Positions 1-12,251 of a stretch of DNA of 64,000 nt are shown in pieces. The translations under genes were made by a program, and so were the position numbers. Origin of the DNA: Corticium candelabrum (taxonomy: Eukaryota; Porifera; Homoscleromorpha; Homosclerophorida; Plakinidae); NCBI RefSeq assembly GCF_963422355.1, contig NC_085104.1, forward strand, positions 5,166,298 through 5,230,297, read 5' to 3'. The first letter of the stretch is position 1. Each line of letters begins with the position of its first letter. The notes under the pieces were generated by a model. That model was given only the letters and a program-made list of their open reading frames with translations. It was not told the DNA's origin and did no database searches.

Positions 1-254
1 GACATTGCATGGTACTGCAGTAAAGTTATTTAAGCTAGCTGAATTGTATAAGCTAGGATGTGTTGATTTTTTTATTTTTTTACTTTTTAGAACCTCTCAC
101 TGAAACAATAGGATGTGTTGAGTTGAGTTGAGTTCAAATAAGTTCACAATTAAACGTTAACGTTGCAGAAACGCTCTACTACACCCACGCTAGCACACTG
201 TACGGTATCAGAGTGTGCAGTTTACATAGAAGATTAGGTATTGTAGTCTTTTAG

Positions 255-332
<78 letters not shown>
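255..332. repeat. (TA)n microsatellite
   Basis: An uninterrupted TA dinucleotide run of about 78 bases. The open frame through it on the minus strand is a Tyr/Ile repeat and is not a gene. Confidence 0.95.
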
Positions 333-335
<3 letters not shown>

Positions 336-1199
336 GACTGCCAAGTACGGTCTGCTCTAAATTAAGACCAGCCTTGAGCTTTCCTTCACTTTCCCTATTT
401 ATACGCGTTGTCATGGAAAGGTGCCATTGTTGTTAGAGATGTGCATGTACACTGTACTATGTATACAGTTACTGAGTGCACACATGGCCTGATTCAATGC
501 CACTATGTCATACCAGGGCAGCGTACGCCATTTGCAAATCTGCATAATGTTATCCTGACACATGATCGCAAGTCAACAAACACTTCCTCATCCATTAGAA
601 ATGTGGCCAGTGAATATGTTGTGTGTCAGAGCGAAGTTGTCCGCGGCCAAGAGCTGCCAACGTGGTTTGGCACGTGACGGAAAGTAAAGTAAAAACAAAC
701 ACCTGCTTGTGTATTGGAAATGTGATCTCATGAGACACGGTTCGAATGGAAGCCCCGCCATGTTAGAAATTGAATAAGCATACTGTGCATTCAAGTTTCT
801 AGGTTTGAGCACATAGGTGCTTAAAAATCAAACTTTGAAAAATACATCTAGAGATCACCAAAATCAGACATCAAAAGATCAAAAACCATTTTACAAAAAT
901 GAAAGGAAAATAAAAGTTAAAAGTTAAAAATTAAAAGTTAAAATTTAATAAATACAGAAATTTTAAATAAGAATGCAACTAAAGATTAAAAATTGAAATT
1001 AAAAAATAAAAATTTAATAATTTTTAAAAAATAAATAAATAAAAAATTGAAAAATGAAAACGTAAACATTGAAATGTAAAAAATTAAATGGCTGGACCAT
1101 CCACTGATCGTGCAGGCCACATTGTTAGGTCACTTCCTAGGACTTTATTGCCCCCAATGTAATCTCTTGACTCTGTTCAGATTTTGATTGCAGAACTTC
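333..1199. other. Non-coding stretch with AT-rich low-complexity block
   Basis: I see no gene here. From about 825 to 1090 the sequence is a degenerate A-rich tract built from TTAAAA/AAAATTAAAAGTT-like units. Short open frames at 408-812 have no recognisable features. Confidence 0.6.
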
Positions 1200-1635
1200 G
1201 TATAATTTCAATAACCTTGCTGTTTAAAGTTTTGGTGGCAATGACAACAAGAGAATATCATTTGGGCTGCTGCTCCATGTTTTTGTCGTTGGTGACAAGA
1301 CCTGCCTTGTTTTATGTTGTAAAAGTGCAATCAAGTTGAGTACATTGTAGGTCTCTCTGATGTGATACTTGCTTTTCCTCATTTCTTTCCTTTCTCTTAT
1401 CTTTTTTTTGTCTTTCCATTCCTCAGCTTCCTCATTCAGCTCTGTAACTACATTGTCTACTATGGATATCTGCACGATCTTGGGATATATGCATCCATTC
1501 TTTGTTGAGCTTACATTTCTTCAAATCTTTCATCACAACATCAACCCATCTCAGCTTCTGGCCGCCTACAGAACGTTTACTGTCTTTAAACTTGCAAACC
1601 AGCAGTTGCCTTGGAGTACGATGAGGCTTCATCCT

Positions 1636-1640
<5 letters not shown>
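1200..1640 (-). mobile_element. 3' end of an APE-type LINE (fragment)
   Basis: Read on the minus strand, this encodes a basic segment containing KRSVGGQKLRW followed by DVVMKDLKKCKL. This resembles the C-terminal tail found after the reverse transcriptase in many APE-class non-LTR elements. Its 5' side (higher coordinates) is cut off abruptly by a (CA)n tract and a SINE. The reading frame is interrupted, so it is a dead fragment. The clade cannot be decided from this tail. Confidence 0.6.

Positions 1641-1696
<56 letters not shown>
1638..1696. repeat. (CA)n microsatellite, SINE tail
   Basis: Pure CA repeat between a LINE fragment and the 3' end of a minus-strand SINE. On the SINE strand it is the (GT)n tail. 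Confidence 0.95.
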
Positions 1697-1698
<2 letters not shown>

Positions 1699-2126
1699 GG
1701 ACAAATGGACAAATGTTAAGCCCTCCACGTCTTTCGACATTGACCTTGAGGTCGGTTGCGGAGATAGCTTCCCCTGCCTCTAGAGACAGGGCCTCCATGC
1801 GCTACGTGGAGTCTTAGGCCCAGAGCTACAATCCACCTGGAGCTTGGCCAGAGTCACCCAGGGGCACTGACAATGGCACAGCTCTGGGACTGGACACCAA
1901 GGCCCACACGTACTCATCTGCTGCATGATGTTGCTGCCAAGTCAGTGGGCTTGTCCACCCCAGTTAATGACCAGGTACTCATTTATACTTCTGAGTCGAG
2001 ACAAGCAAAGTGTGGGTGAGTTTCTTGCTCAAGGAAACTGCATCCCCACCAGGATCGAACCTTCAACCCTCATCACGGCATACAAGATTCCGGATGTCAT
2101 CACCAATGCTCTAATAACTGTTCCAC

Positions 2127-2128
<2 letters not shown>
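1697..2128 (-). mobile_element. tRNA-derived SINE, subfamily 2
   Basis: On the minus strand the head near 2128 resembles a tRNA gene, with the weaker A-box-like motif TTATTAGAGCATTGG and the B-box-like GGTTCGATCCTGG. It is followed by the conserved centre TATAAATGAGTACCTGGTCAT (with small changes) that all five copies of this SINE share. Its 3' half differs from the 2219-2627 copy and matches the copy at 5506-5935. Both ends abut CA repeats. Confidence 0.75.

Positions 2129-2218
<90 letters not shown>
2129..2218. repeat. (CA)n microsatellite between two SINEs
   Basis: About 90 bases of pure CA. It is the tail of the downstream SINE and lies directly upstream of the head of the neighbouring SINE on the minus strand. 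Confidence 0.95.
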
Positions 2219-2729
<511 letters not shown>

Positions 2730-2869
2730 TGTGTACACACACCTTTCTTTAACACTATTCAGTTACAAGCTGACAACTCCTGAACAATGTGTTACATAAT
2801 AAACAAGAAAAAGAAACCGTTAGGTAGTTCAATCTTGATGTTGATGAGCTTGCATATGAGAAGGAAGAC

Positions 2870-5045
2870 CAGCTTTAGATGAACATGTACTGGTACACAA
2901 AGAGCGCTTCAGAGATTATTGCATAGCTTTTGGGTGTTACTGTGAGTTCGCTCATGAGCATTAAGTTCAATTCGGGATCGACTGTCTTGATTACGTATAC
3001 GACATATGTCGATTTGTGGTGGATTCTGTAAGAATTTCATGACGAATTTGACTCTTTCTGTTTCAAAACTTCTTAGACCAGACATGATTTTGTCTTTCTA
3101 AGTGGAACGCTCAGAAGCTACGACTTCCCAGTTTGTTTGTAGAGATGTTGACATTTCACAAATGATGCCGAATCTTGTCTCTTTGTATCTAAGTTTTGGG
3201 CTACTGGCTCATCTTAGTGCATGGAGCAGTTGACCAAAAAGAACAGTCTTCTGTCATCCATTCTGATTACATGGCCGATCCATTTTAACTGCTGCTTCAT
3301 CAGCATACATTCTATCCCAGTCATAGCAGCTCCTCTCAGAACTTCAACAGTTCACACTCTCTCTGTCTAATGTATTCTCAAAGTATGACAAAGGCAGCTG
3401 AGGTAAAAAGATTCAGTTCTTTTATGTCTTTCCAGTTAAGAGGGTTAGGAAGCGCAACTGTTATGTAAACCTGTACTTTCATACTCATCTGTATTCCTCG
3501 TTGACTCCGGAGTCACTTCTTTCATGCACTATTATAAGCTGTACTTGTTTTTGTGATCGAGCTGTTATGTCTTTTCAGCAGTGCAATCATCTGAAATATC
3601 ACTTCTAAGATAAGAAAGGAGGAAATTTTCTTCAAAGCCGCTCCATTCAAAGATGTCTTCTGCAATAGAATTCTTACAAGGAGCTGGTTTGATCATATAT
3701 TTGGTTTTCTGACGTTTATATTTGTAATCCAAAGGCAAGAGCAGCATCATGAAAACAATTGATGATGTGTTGTATGTCATCTGCTGAGTGAGCAACAAGA
3801 GCATAGTCGTCTGCAGAGAGTAGATCCATGAATGTTGCAACTAAAGTCTTGGACTTTGCCAAAAGTCTACGTAGATTGTACAAATTGCCGTCCATTCTAT
3901 ACTGAACAGACACTCCTGTTACTCACTTTACGAATCTTTTCAGCCATCATGGCTGCAGGAAGAGAGCAAATCAAGTAGGTGCCAGCACACAACCTTGTTT
4001 GACTTCTGTTTGCACGCAGAAGCTATGAGATTTCTCACCTTTACAAACAACTTCTGCTGTCATTGATTTGTGTAATAGTCTGACCTAGCTAACAATCTTG
4101 GGTGGGCAATCAATTTTTTCTAGTACTTTCCAGAGAGCCTCATAATTAGCTGAGTCGAATGCTTTTGTTAGATCCTTGAAAACTATATACAGTTATTTTG
4201 TTGTTTGTTGCATTTTCTTGCAGTTGCCTCAGAGTAAACACCAGGTATTCCTTCCTCTACAAAACCACATTTGAGACTCTGGAAGTATGTCTTCTGCAAT
4301 TGATTCAGATAATCTAGTTAATAGGATTCTTGATAATACTTTACCAACAATGGATAGCAGTGATATTCCTCTCCAATTTCCACATTCAGGTTTGTCACCT
4401 CTTCTTTTGAAAATGGTAACTATATTAGCATTTTGCAATACTTGTGGTACTTGTACCTCCTCAGTGTCCCAAATTTTGCAGATAACCTCCATGAATTCTG
4501 CTACAAAAATGGTTCCACCTTTCTGATAAAATTCAGTAGCTAAGCCATCTGGCCAGGCTAGCAGCCTTGCGGTTTTGTAAAGATCTAATGGCATGCTAAT
4601 TTGTATGTGTTGGCAATTCATCTATGACGTGACACAAATGTCATTGTGGTCACTAATTGTCTCTATTAAGTAAAGACTTGAAGTGAGGGTTCCAACATGC
4701 AAGAATTCCACCTTGCAAGACATTAACTGACCGTCCTCATTACATAAATGCATGGAACAAGATTGAATTGAACCTATGACTGTCTTTAATTTACTGTACA
4801 AGCATTTGTCATTGTTGTCTGCAAGCTGTTGCAAATGGAGTGCACCGTTTTCCACCATGTACTTGTCATGTATTCGACGCAATTCATGCTGAGCTAACTT
4901 CTTAGTGTCTGCAAAGACTTTTCTCACTCTGGGAGACTGTGGACATGCATTGTTGTGTGAAGCCTTTATAAGCTTTGATGCTGTCAAACCAATCTTGCCT
5001 TGTGTGTTTCTCATAACCAATTGCTTCCTTAGCTGCATTTGTTGC
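2870..5045 (-). mobile_element. APE-type LINE, 5'-truncated and decayed
   Basis: Minus-strand pieces read in order as one ORF2. The linker between endonuclease and RT lies at 5038-4622. The RT fingers/palm lie at 4621-4229, with GGTIFVAEFMEVICKIW, a KRGDKPECGNWRGISLL block and a degenerate CRGRNT. The catalytic box region lies near 3800 and reads ADDYALVAHS. A tail at about 3300-3200 contains QLKWIGHVIRMDD. Several stops and frame changes separate the pieces, so it is inactive. The apurinic endonuclease is missing. The order of motifs supports a non-LTR element; the clade is uncertain. Confidence 0.75.
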
Positions 5046-5090
5046 AGTTTTTAAGTCTACACTAAGAGCCACACACACACACTAAGAATA

Positions 5091-5429
5091 CTAAAAAATG
5101 TTAGGAGCTGCCGCATACTGGTCACGCCCCCATCCAGCTAACAGCTTGGCTCCTGTGCACTATTCAGGAGAACTCTGCACCTGCACTAGCAATCTCCTGG
5201 AGCCAAGCCAGGTACTCACAGAAGCACCGGCTTGTGAAGCCAACTGTGGTGTGAGCACGCAAAGTCTCACCTGGACCCCAGTAGCTGATGTTATGTCACA
5301 GTCGATGGCTGCTTAGTCCTCCAGTCAAAGACCAGGTATTCATTTATACTCCTGAGTTGAGAGAGGCAATTGTGTGAATTTCTTGATTGGATAACTCTCT
5401 AACCTGTTTACCAACTGAGCTATTGCACA

Positions 5430-5431
<2 letters not shown>
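5091..5431 (-). mobile_element. tRNA-derived SINE, subfamily 1, head deleted
   Basis: Its 3' body and centre match the SINE at 2219-2627. In the head the A-box part remains (antisense of AACCTGTTTACCAACTGAGC), but the B-box region is gone: TTTCTTGATT joins straight to GGATAACTCTCTAACC. An internal deletion of roughly 70 bases is the simplest reading. Confidence 0.75.

Positions 5432-5505
<74 letters not shown>
5432..5505. repeat. (CA)n microsatellite between two SINEs
   Basis: Pure CA repeat between the head of one minus-strand SINE and the 3' end of the next. Confidence 0.95.
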
Positions 5506-6090
<585 letters not shown>

Positions 6091-6112
6091 GTAGACATTT
6101 TGGTTGATAAAA

Positions 6113-6220
6113 ACCTACGGGTCAAAACGTTCCAAGTATTTCTTGGTTATTTACAGTAAAAATCTCTCTCAAACCAACACATATGTATATACATACTTGG
6201 AATGTTTTGACCCATAGGTC
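6113..6220. repeat. Short inverted repeat (foldback)
   Basis: Left arm at about 6113-6140 (ACCTACGGGTCAAAACGTTC) pairs with right arm at about 6191-6219 (GAATGTTTTGACCCATAGGT) with two or three mismatches, separated by about 50 bases. It lies right after a (TA)n tract. It is probably a tiny MITE or hairpin; no target duplication is clear. Confidence 0.6.
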
Positions 6221-6316
6221 GTTATAAACCTAGGGCTGGCACCGGTAGTTAATATTAATCCTGATTTTCACTTTGGGATTGCATAGCTCTGAAATGCTTC
6301 CATAGAATGCCAAGAT

Positions 6317-6474
6317 TGTGTGGGTGTGCGTGTGTGTGTGTGCGCACGTGCATGTGTGTGTGTGCGCACGTGCATGTGTGTGTGTGCGCACGTGCATGTG
6401 TGTGTGTGTGTGTGTGTGTGTGCGTGCGTGCATGTGTGTGTGTGCGTGCATGCGTGCATGTGTGTGTGTGTGTG
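6317..6474. repeat. GT-rich alternating purine-pyrimidine tract with GCGCACGTGCAT units
   Basis: A (GT)n tract interrupted at regular spacing by GTGCGCACGTGCATG, at least three times, then by GCGTGC/GCATGC variants. All six frames stay open only because of the repeat. The whole tract keeps purine-pyrimidine alternation. Confidence 0.9.
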
Positions 6475-6639
6475 AACCCTCCAAGAGGGTACTCCATGGG
6501 ACCTTGTTTTTCCCATAGTTTCGTGGCCAGGGGGAGGAAATACATACTAACTTCAGCCTTGGCAAGCTAAGGATGGTGTGAGGCTAGGATGCGTTAGCCC
6601 AGCAAACTGGTCATCTGAACTGTATACGCTACGAGTCGC

Positions 6640-7765
6640 AGAAAAGAGTGCATTCCCGCTAAGACCAGTGATAGAATCTTCGCTTTTGGAAGAGCAATGC
6701 GTTTTTCGACATTGAGAGGGAACAATTATCAGATTTGGGTACTACAAGTCATTGAAAAGGCTGTAGAGCACAGATCCAACTTACATATTTGTTTTGTTGA
6801 CCTGTCAAAAGCATTTGACTTTGTACCAAGGCACACTCTCACTAACATTCTCAAATATTCTGGTATAGAAGATGCAGTGGTTAGAGTGATTGTTGACCTG
6901 CACGATGGTACAGGCTGTGTTGTATGAAACAGGGGGAATCTCATCAAGGTTCGAAGTAACCACAGGTGTCCGTCAAGGGTGTGTGTTGTCTCCAATCTTG
7001 TTCAATTTGTTTATAGCCAGAAGTATGCGTGAGAGTCTGGACAAGGTTAAGGGTGGTGGCATTGAGGTTGCTTACAGATTAGATGGTGGCCTATTCATGA
7101 ACTGTCGAGTAAAACCTGAAAGAACACATAAGAGCAAAGCTTCCATGTATGCTGATGATTTGGCTATAATAGGTACATCAAATAGTGAGTTGCAACAGAT
7201 GGTGAATGCTTTCCATGATGCTTGTATGAAATGGGGTATGAGTATTAACACGGGAAAAATTAAAATCTTGAGCATTGGTGGTGAAGAGGCAATCATCTTG
7301 ATAGCTGGTCGTGTTGTGGAGAATGTTTCTGAAGTTTGCTATATGGGCAACGTTGTGACTAAGTTTGGGGATTGTCACACAGAGGTTGTTGAACATATTC
7401 AGAAAGCTAGCAGGACATTTTTCTTGGAAACTTAGAGTTTTCACAGACCGCGCATTTAGCAAGAACACAACACTGTGAGTCTGTAGATCACTAGTGATGC
7501 CAGTTTTATTATATGGTTGTGAGACTTGGGCAATCACCCAAGTAGATATTCGTAGACTGACCACTTTTCAGATGCGCTGTATTAGATCTATCTTGGGTGT
7601 AACTAGACTAAACAAGATAAGAAATACCATCAACTTGAAATCTGCTAAAGAAGAACCAATTGAACGTCAAATTCAACAGCAAAGGTTACAGTGGCTTGGT
7701 CATTTGGAACGGATGAACGTCTCTGCTCTGATTTGGACTAAACTTGGCTAGCCGGAGTTTTATGT
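6640..7765 (+). mobile_element. APE-type LINE, 5'-truncated, frameshifted
   Basis: Three pieces in three frames encode RT motifs in the right order: FVDLSKAFDFVPR at about 6800, TTGVRQGCVLSPILFNLF at about 6960, the catalytic YADD at 7148-7159, then LLYGCETWA and RQIQQQRLQWLGHLERM up to 7750. Frames change near 6890-6927 and 7435-7494, so it is dead. The 5' half including the endonuclease is absent. No poly(A) tail is obvious. Confidence 0.8.
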
Positions 7766-8800
7766 GCTTTAGACATATCGTATTAAATTAGATCGAATCT
7801 TAATGTGGATTCTTCTAGCGGGCTGTTCGACTATTGATGGTGTTCGGTAATGGTGGACCTGCTCTATATCCTGTTCAATTATATCCCATTTTGAGAAATT
7901 AGCAAGAATCGAGTATCCCAATATATGCAAATTTATATGTTGTTGCATGAGTATCCCGTTCTAATTTATCATCATGAAGTGTATCTCTGAAGAATTATCA
8001 GCCAGACAGAATTCTTGTGAAGAATTTCGTTTAGAGTTAAATCCCTGTCAATGGTATCTCGTTCTGAGATTATTGATTGTTATGTAGCTAGTATGTTGTT
8101 GAAGACAAAGAAAATGTAACGAAGTGTCCCGTTTCTAAAAATTGTGTTGTTTTGGATTATTGATTGGTAGTATCCCCTTGAAGCCATTTTGACAGTCCCG
8201 TTGGACGCCGCATTACTTAGAAAACATTGCTACTGTCGTTGCAAGGAACAGGAGTATGGAACTTGAAATCTATTTGACGCGAATCCCGTTCGGAAATATA
8301 TCTGAGCAGCAGGAACCTGGAAGTCACGTGCAGTTAGGTACTCAACCAGATAATGTGTTCCCTGTATATATACCAAGTTACGACTCACAGTGACTCTTGC
8401 CATTTCGTCAGTCTCGTTGAACGTCGTCACTTCGAAGACGTTGCTGGCATTGTGGGGGGAACAGGTGTATCGAACGTGGCAGCTCTTCAACGGGTGTAGA
8501 CGGGCAAACGACTGTGGGCGTTTTTCAAGACCTCCATATATGCAAAATATCTTCCCTTTCCCAGCATCGCCCACAATAAGCGTCAGGCTTGGCGCGCACC
8601 GTCCGAAGTCAGGGGCGTGCAGTTTAAATTCAGTGCAGATCCGATACGCCATTATGGAGATGTTCGCGCTCGAGTGGAGACGTGTTTGAGGCGGGTTTTG
8701 TTGGTATGCAGTCATGTCGTCATGGGAGAAGTACGGAAGACGATGACAATCTCACTTTTGACATGGATGGATTCGGCGTGCGCGAGCCAAATTCAGTGCA

Positions 8801-8831
8801 CACACACCACCACCACCACCACCACCACCAC
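8801..8831. repeat. (CAC)n trinucleotide repeat
   Basis: About ten CAC units in the left arm of the inverted repeat. The His/Thr/Pro runs in open frames across it come from the repeat. Confidence 0.9.
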
Positions 8832-8975
8832 ACGACAGCAGACAGACAGATCTCCTTTATATAGATATATAGATATATAGGAGAGCTGTTAGCCTCGAAC
8901 TTCCAGACCAGAGAGCACGCGAAGCGCACGACTCTAGTCTGGACCAAAACGATACTATAATGATTTCGGAAGTAC

Positions 8976-9535
8976 TTATCAAAAGCGATGCTAAATGCTA
9001 GTCTAACAGCATAGGATTGTTTACCTAGTTTAATAACGAGATGGAAAGATAATGCGCTTTTGCATTACGCAAACATAAATGCCATGGGATCTCACAAGCA
9101 AAGAAGAGATGTCTGCCATGTTTGCGGCAATATCTTGGTGGATGGCATGAAACGACGACTTTTTGATTTTTTTTCAGAACACTAGCTAGTTTAACCGCTT
9201 GACTAGTGAGACTACCACTCGACCAGTTGTCAAAGGTGATGGCCTAGCGACACTGCTGTGCATGTCCTGTCACCGCAAGATTGAAACTAGTGAAGAACTG
9301 GAGCTGAAACTAAAACCAAGATGCGTGCGTGCACTAGAGTCTCTATTCACGGACTCTATCATGCAGTTTGCACCTCTGGTGTGCAGTTAGCGCCTTTGTC
9401 GTGCACTTAGCGCCCACAAGGATTTCACAGGCATGTAATCAGCGTTAGTTCAATTAGCATAACCAATTACTGCTAAACCAAAGAAGAATTTACAACTGAC
9501 ATTTTGGTTCTAAGACGTTGATTGGCTTAGAAGGC
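8976..9535 (+). other. Loop of the long inverted repeat, possible captured zinc-finger exons
   Basis: Plus-strand frames show a CHVCG motif near 9118 (in RRDVCHVCGNILVDG) and, after a probable gap, CMSCHRK near 9260 inside a 63-codon open frame (9199-9390). Paired CxxC motifs would suit a small zinc-binding domain. No start, splice sites or family can be assigned with confidence, and it may be chance. Confidence 0.25.
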
Positions 9536-10439
9536 TATTTCCGAAATCGTTTTAGTACTGTTCTGGTCCAGACTAGAGTTCGCACACTTTACGCGCTCTG
9601 TGGTCTGGAAGTTCGATTTTAGAGAGCTGTCTGTGTGTTTCTATATACTCACGTATCTCCATAACAGCAAGTCACACCGCCACCAAATTTTGGTTGCGCA
9701 CACTTAATCGATCGAGCTTGACAGTGAAGTTGTCGTCATCTTTCAGAGTTCTCTTAGTACGACGCAATTTCTTGTTGATCGAACCCACCTCTACTTGCAT
9801 GAATTTCTCTGGAATGACACATTAGATCTCCACTGAATTTAAACTGTGCCCATTCCTGACCTCAGGCGGTATGCATTGAGTGTATCGTTTATTACTGGCG
9901 ATGTTGGTCACAGCAAGATGCTTTCGACTATATCTGGGTCTTTAGCAAATACGCCTATCTTTGTTTGCTCGTGTACAAGCGTCGAATAGTTGCCACATTT
10001 GCTACACCTGCTTCCTACAATGGCAGCAAATTCTTCAAAGTGACAACGTCCAACAGAACTGTTGAAATGTTGAGATGTGACTTTGTCATATATACGGGGA
10101 ACATATTGTCTGGGTTGGTAAGTAACTGCACATGACTCCCTGTGTATGCTGCCCGGATATATAACTCTTTGGTAATTTCTCGAAATGGGACACTCGGTTA
10201 TGTTTTCAATTGTCTTCAATGGGATGTTAACTAACAATCAGTAATCTAATCAAACCAGTTGAAGAACAAGATCTCGTCTAAGGGAAAGCGATAATTCACG
10301 AGTTTACCAAACAACCACAGTGTGCACACGGGAACTCGTGTTAATTTATTTGCTTCAGCTCTCTAAGACATTGGAATGCATTGCGACAACTAGGAATCAC
10401 AGATAACATGACATGTGTAAAGTTGCAGACTACAGCTTA

Positions 10440-10942
10440 GAGTGTGTTCACATCTACATCTGGACTAACTATGATTAGGCTAACTATGATTAGGCAACAT
10501 TAACGCAAGCACGTTCACACAGTTAACTATGATTAGTAAGTCACGTGGGCACGTGAGTGTAATTATTCTCAACAGTTTTCATCCGTCATTTCCAGCAAGA
10601 ATTCCCGTGAATTGTCTTGACGAATCCATGGCTTTAGGTTTTGAAGAGGGAAACATTTAGTTTGCTTTTTCTGACAGCTCCTTCAGGGACGGCAGGAAGC
10701 TGTCACAGGTACAGGCATGCACGTAGTAGACATCTGCCTGCACTTCCGTATACGTCGCCATGTTTTTGCTGGGTTTGTGCATTTAAACATACAGCAGCAT
10801 ATCAGAAACATTGGCGGCATGCTCTTCTTGTATGCTACCTCACGTGCAACCACTAACGCCACTAATGTGGTTGTAGCACTACTCTTTATGAAGTTAGAAT
10901 GACGTTACACTAAGCATGATTAGGACTGGTATGAACATGCTC
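10440..10942 (+). mobile_element. PIF/Harbinger-like MITE, copy 1
   Basis: About 500 bp element with imperfect terminal inverted repeats: GAGTGTGTTCACATC at the left, and the complement of GAGCATGTTCATACC at the right. Subterminal TATGATTAG repeats follow. It is flanked by TTA and CTA, an imperfect 3-bp target duplication. Two further copies in this window (35863-37352 and 45208-45720) share the whole length. It interrupts the right arm of the long inverted repeat. The short open frame inside (10641-10856) is shared with copy 3 but has no recognisable domain. Confidence 0.7.
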
Positions 10943-11239
10943 CTAGTCTCTGTTTTCTTCTTAAGTGAAACAGACTATAACAAGTTTCAAATGGACAGAA
11001 TATAGCTAGATGCCGAGCGAACAGTGATAATTGATCCGTGCCAATGTATCAGAATGGGATATAATCGAACGTAATATAAATTTGAACAAAAGACTTCATG
11101 AGAATCTGTCTGCAGCTGCTAGTTCTAGAATGGAGTAGAAATGCATGTGAACTATACTTCATGATAACTCTCAGAACGGGATAAATACTCATGCAACAAC
11201 ATAAATTTGCATAAAATGTTAAATTAGCTAACTGTTAAG

Positions 11240-11639
11240 TCTTACAGCTAACCTAATCTGCCACTCCATGGTTTGGAGGTTCAAACCCCAGTGACAACAA
11301 TAAATTATGAAACTTGTCTGTCTTTCTTCTCATTTTTCTCTAGCTTTATCCATGAAACTATGACTCATTTCAGTCGTTGGGGAGTTTCCGTGGTCTGGCA
11401 AACGGTCCGTTGACAATGACATTCAGTGCTTTCCTGGTGGTCATTGATATCCACTAGGCGTGCTGTCCCGATGTTTGCGGTCACCGTAATGCCTGCAATC
11501 TATATCGAATTGGTTAGTCATTGATCGCCGTATGGACTGCACAGAAACATGTACCCTGCTGGGCTCACCTGCCGGGTTGGTGGGCGCCCAGATGGGGTAA
11601 AGACCCCACTTGCCCATTGTGGAGGGGCATAACGACACA
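11240..11639 (+). mobile_element. tRNA-like SINE module without LINE partner (5'-truncated)
   Basis: Matches the module at 17186-17606 from the B-box-like GGAGGTTCAAACCCC onward; the A-box end is eroded. It ends AACGACACA, after which a new LINE copy starts immediately. It could be a 5'-truncated LINE-SINE tandem or a lone SINE. Confidence 0.65.
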
Positions 11640-12251
11640 GGATAGTGCACGCAGGTATTGCACGGTGGCTGGACATTATTCCAGGTCATCACAACCTGCA
11701 GCACTTACAGGAAACAGTGCTTCTGGGATCTACTCGGATCCTTCATAAAGTCATGTCTTCTTTCTAGACAGCCATGATGGTCTAAGTACTTCTGAAGCAG
11801 GGTTTGCTTCTGGTACTTGTAATAGACTTACAAACCAGACTGATCTGGTTGAGCATGACACAGTATAACAATAATATGTCACCACCGTGGCTTAGTGGTT
11901 AGCGACAATGGCTACCACTCCATGGTTTGGGGGTTCAAACCTCAGTTACGACAGTAAATGATGAAACTTGTCTGTCTTTCTTTCTCGTGTTTCTCTAGCT
12001 TTATCCATGAGACTATGACTCGTTTCAGTCGTCAGGGAGTTTTTGTGGTCTGGCGAACGGTCCGTTGACGATGACGTTTAGTGCTTTCCTGGTGGTCATT
12101 GATATTCACTAGGCATGCTGTATCAAGTTTGCTGTCATCGTAATGCCTGCAATGTATATCGAATTGGCTAGTCATTGATCACCATGTGGACTACACAGAA
12201 ACGTGTACCCTGCTGGGCTCACCTGCCAGGTTGGTGGGTGCCCAGATGGGG
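11640..12251 (+). mobile_element. RLE-type LINE 3' end plus tRNA-like module
   Basis: Begins inside the last codons of the LINE ORF (GTGCACGCAGGTATTGCACG) and runs through the 3' UTR (TTGAGCATGACACAG). It then enters the tRNA-like module at about 11879 with A box TGGCTTAGTGGTTAGCG and B box GGGTTCAAACCTC. It is cut off at about 12251, where pogo-like transposase sequence begins. Confidence 0.75.

Larger units (their letters stand above)
7920..11216. mobile_element. Long imperfect inverted-repeat element, about 3.3 kb
   Basis: The two sides are inverted copies of each other. About 7926-7975 matches the complement of about 11145-11215 (GTTGTTGCATGAGTAT). About 8395-8530 matches the complement of 9950-10070. 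About 8605-8640 matches the complement of 9820-9855 (CAGTTTAAATTCAGTG), and 8884-8975 matches the complement of 9536-9620 almost base for base (TCGAACTTCCAGACCA). The arms are more diverged outward. The loop is about 8976-9535. Minus-strand frames of the right arm (for example 9908-10237, with VGRCHFEEFAAIVGSRC) have plus-strand counterparts in the left arm, so both arms may carry the same decayed coding sequence. A 9-base direct repeat, GAGAGCTGT, at 8881-8889 and 9622-9630 could instead mark a separate insertion. The superfamily is unknown. Confidence 0.6.

Noticed and set aside
8230..8715. 161-codon minus-strand open frame as a host gene exon
   Set aside because: It lies in the left arm of the long inverted repeat and is antisense to the coding-like direction shared with the right arm, so it is more likely a shadow than a gene.
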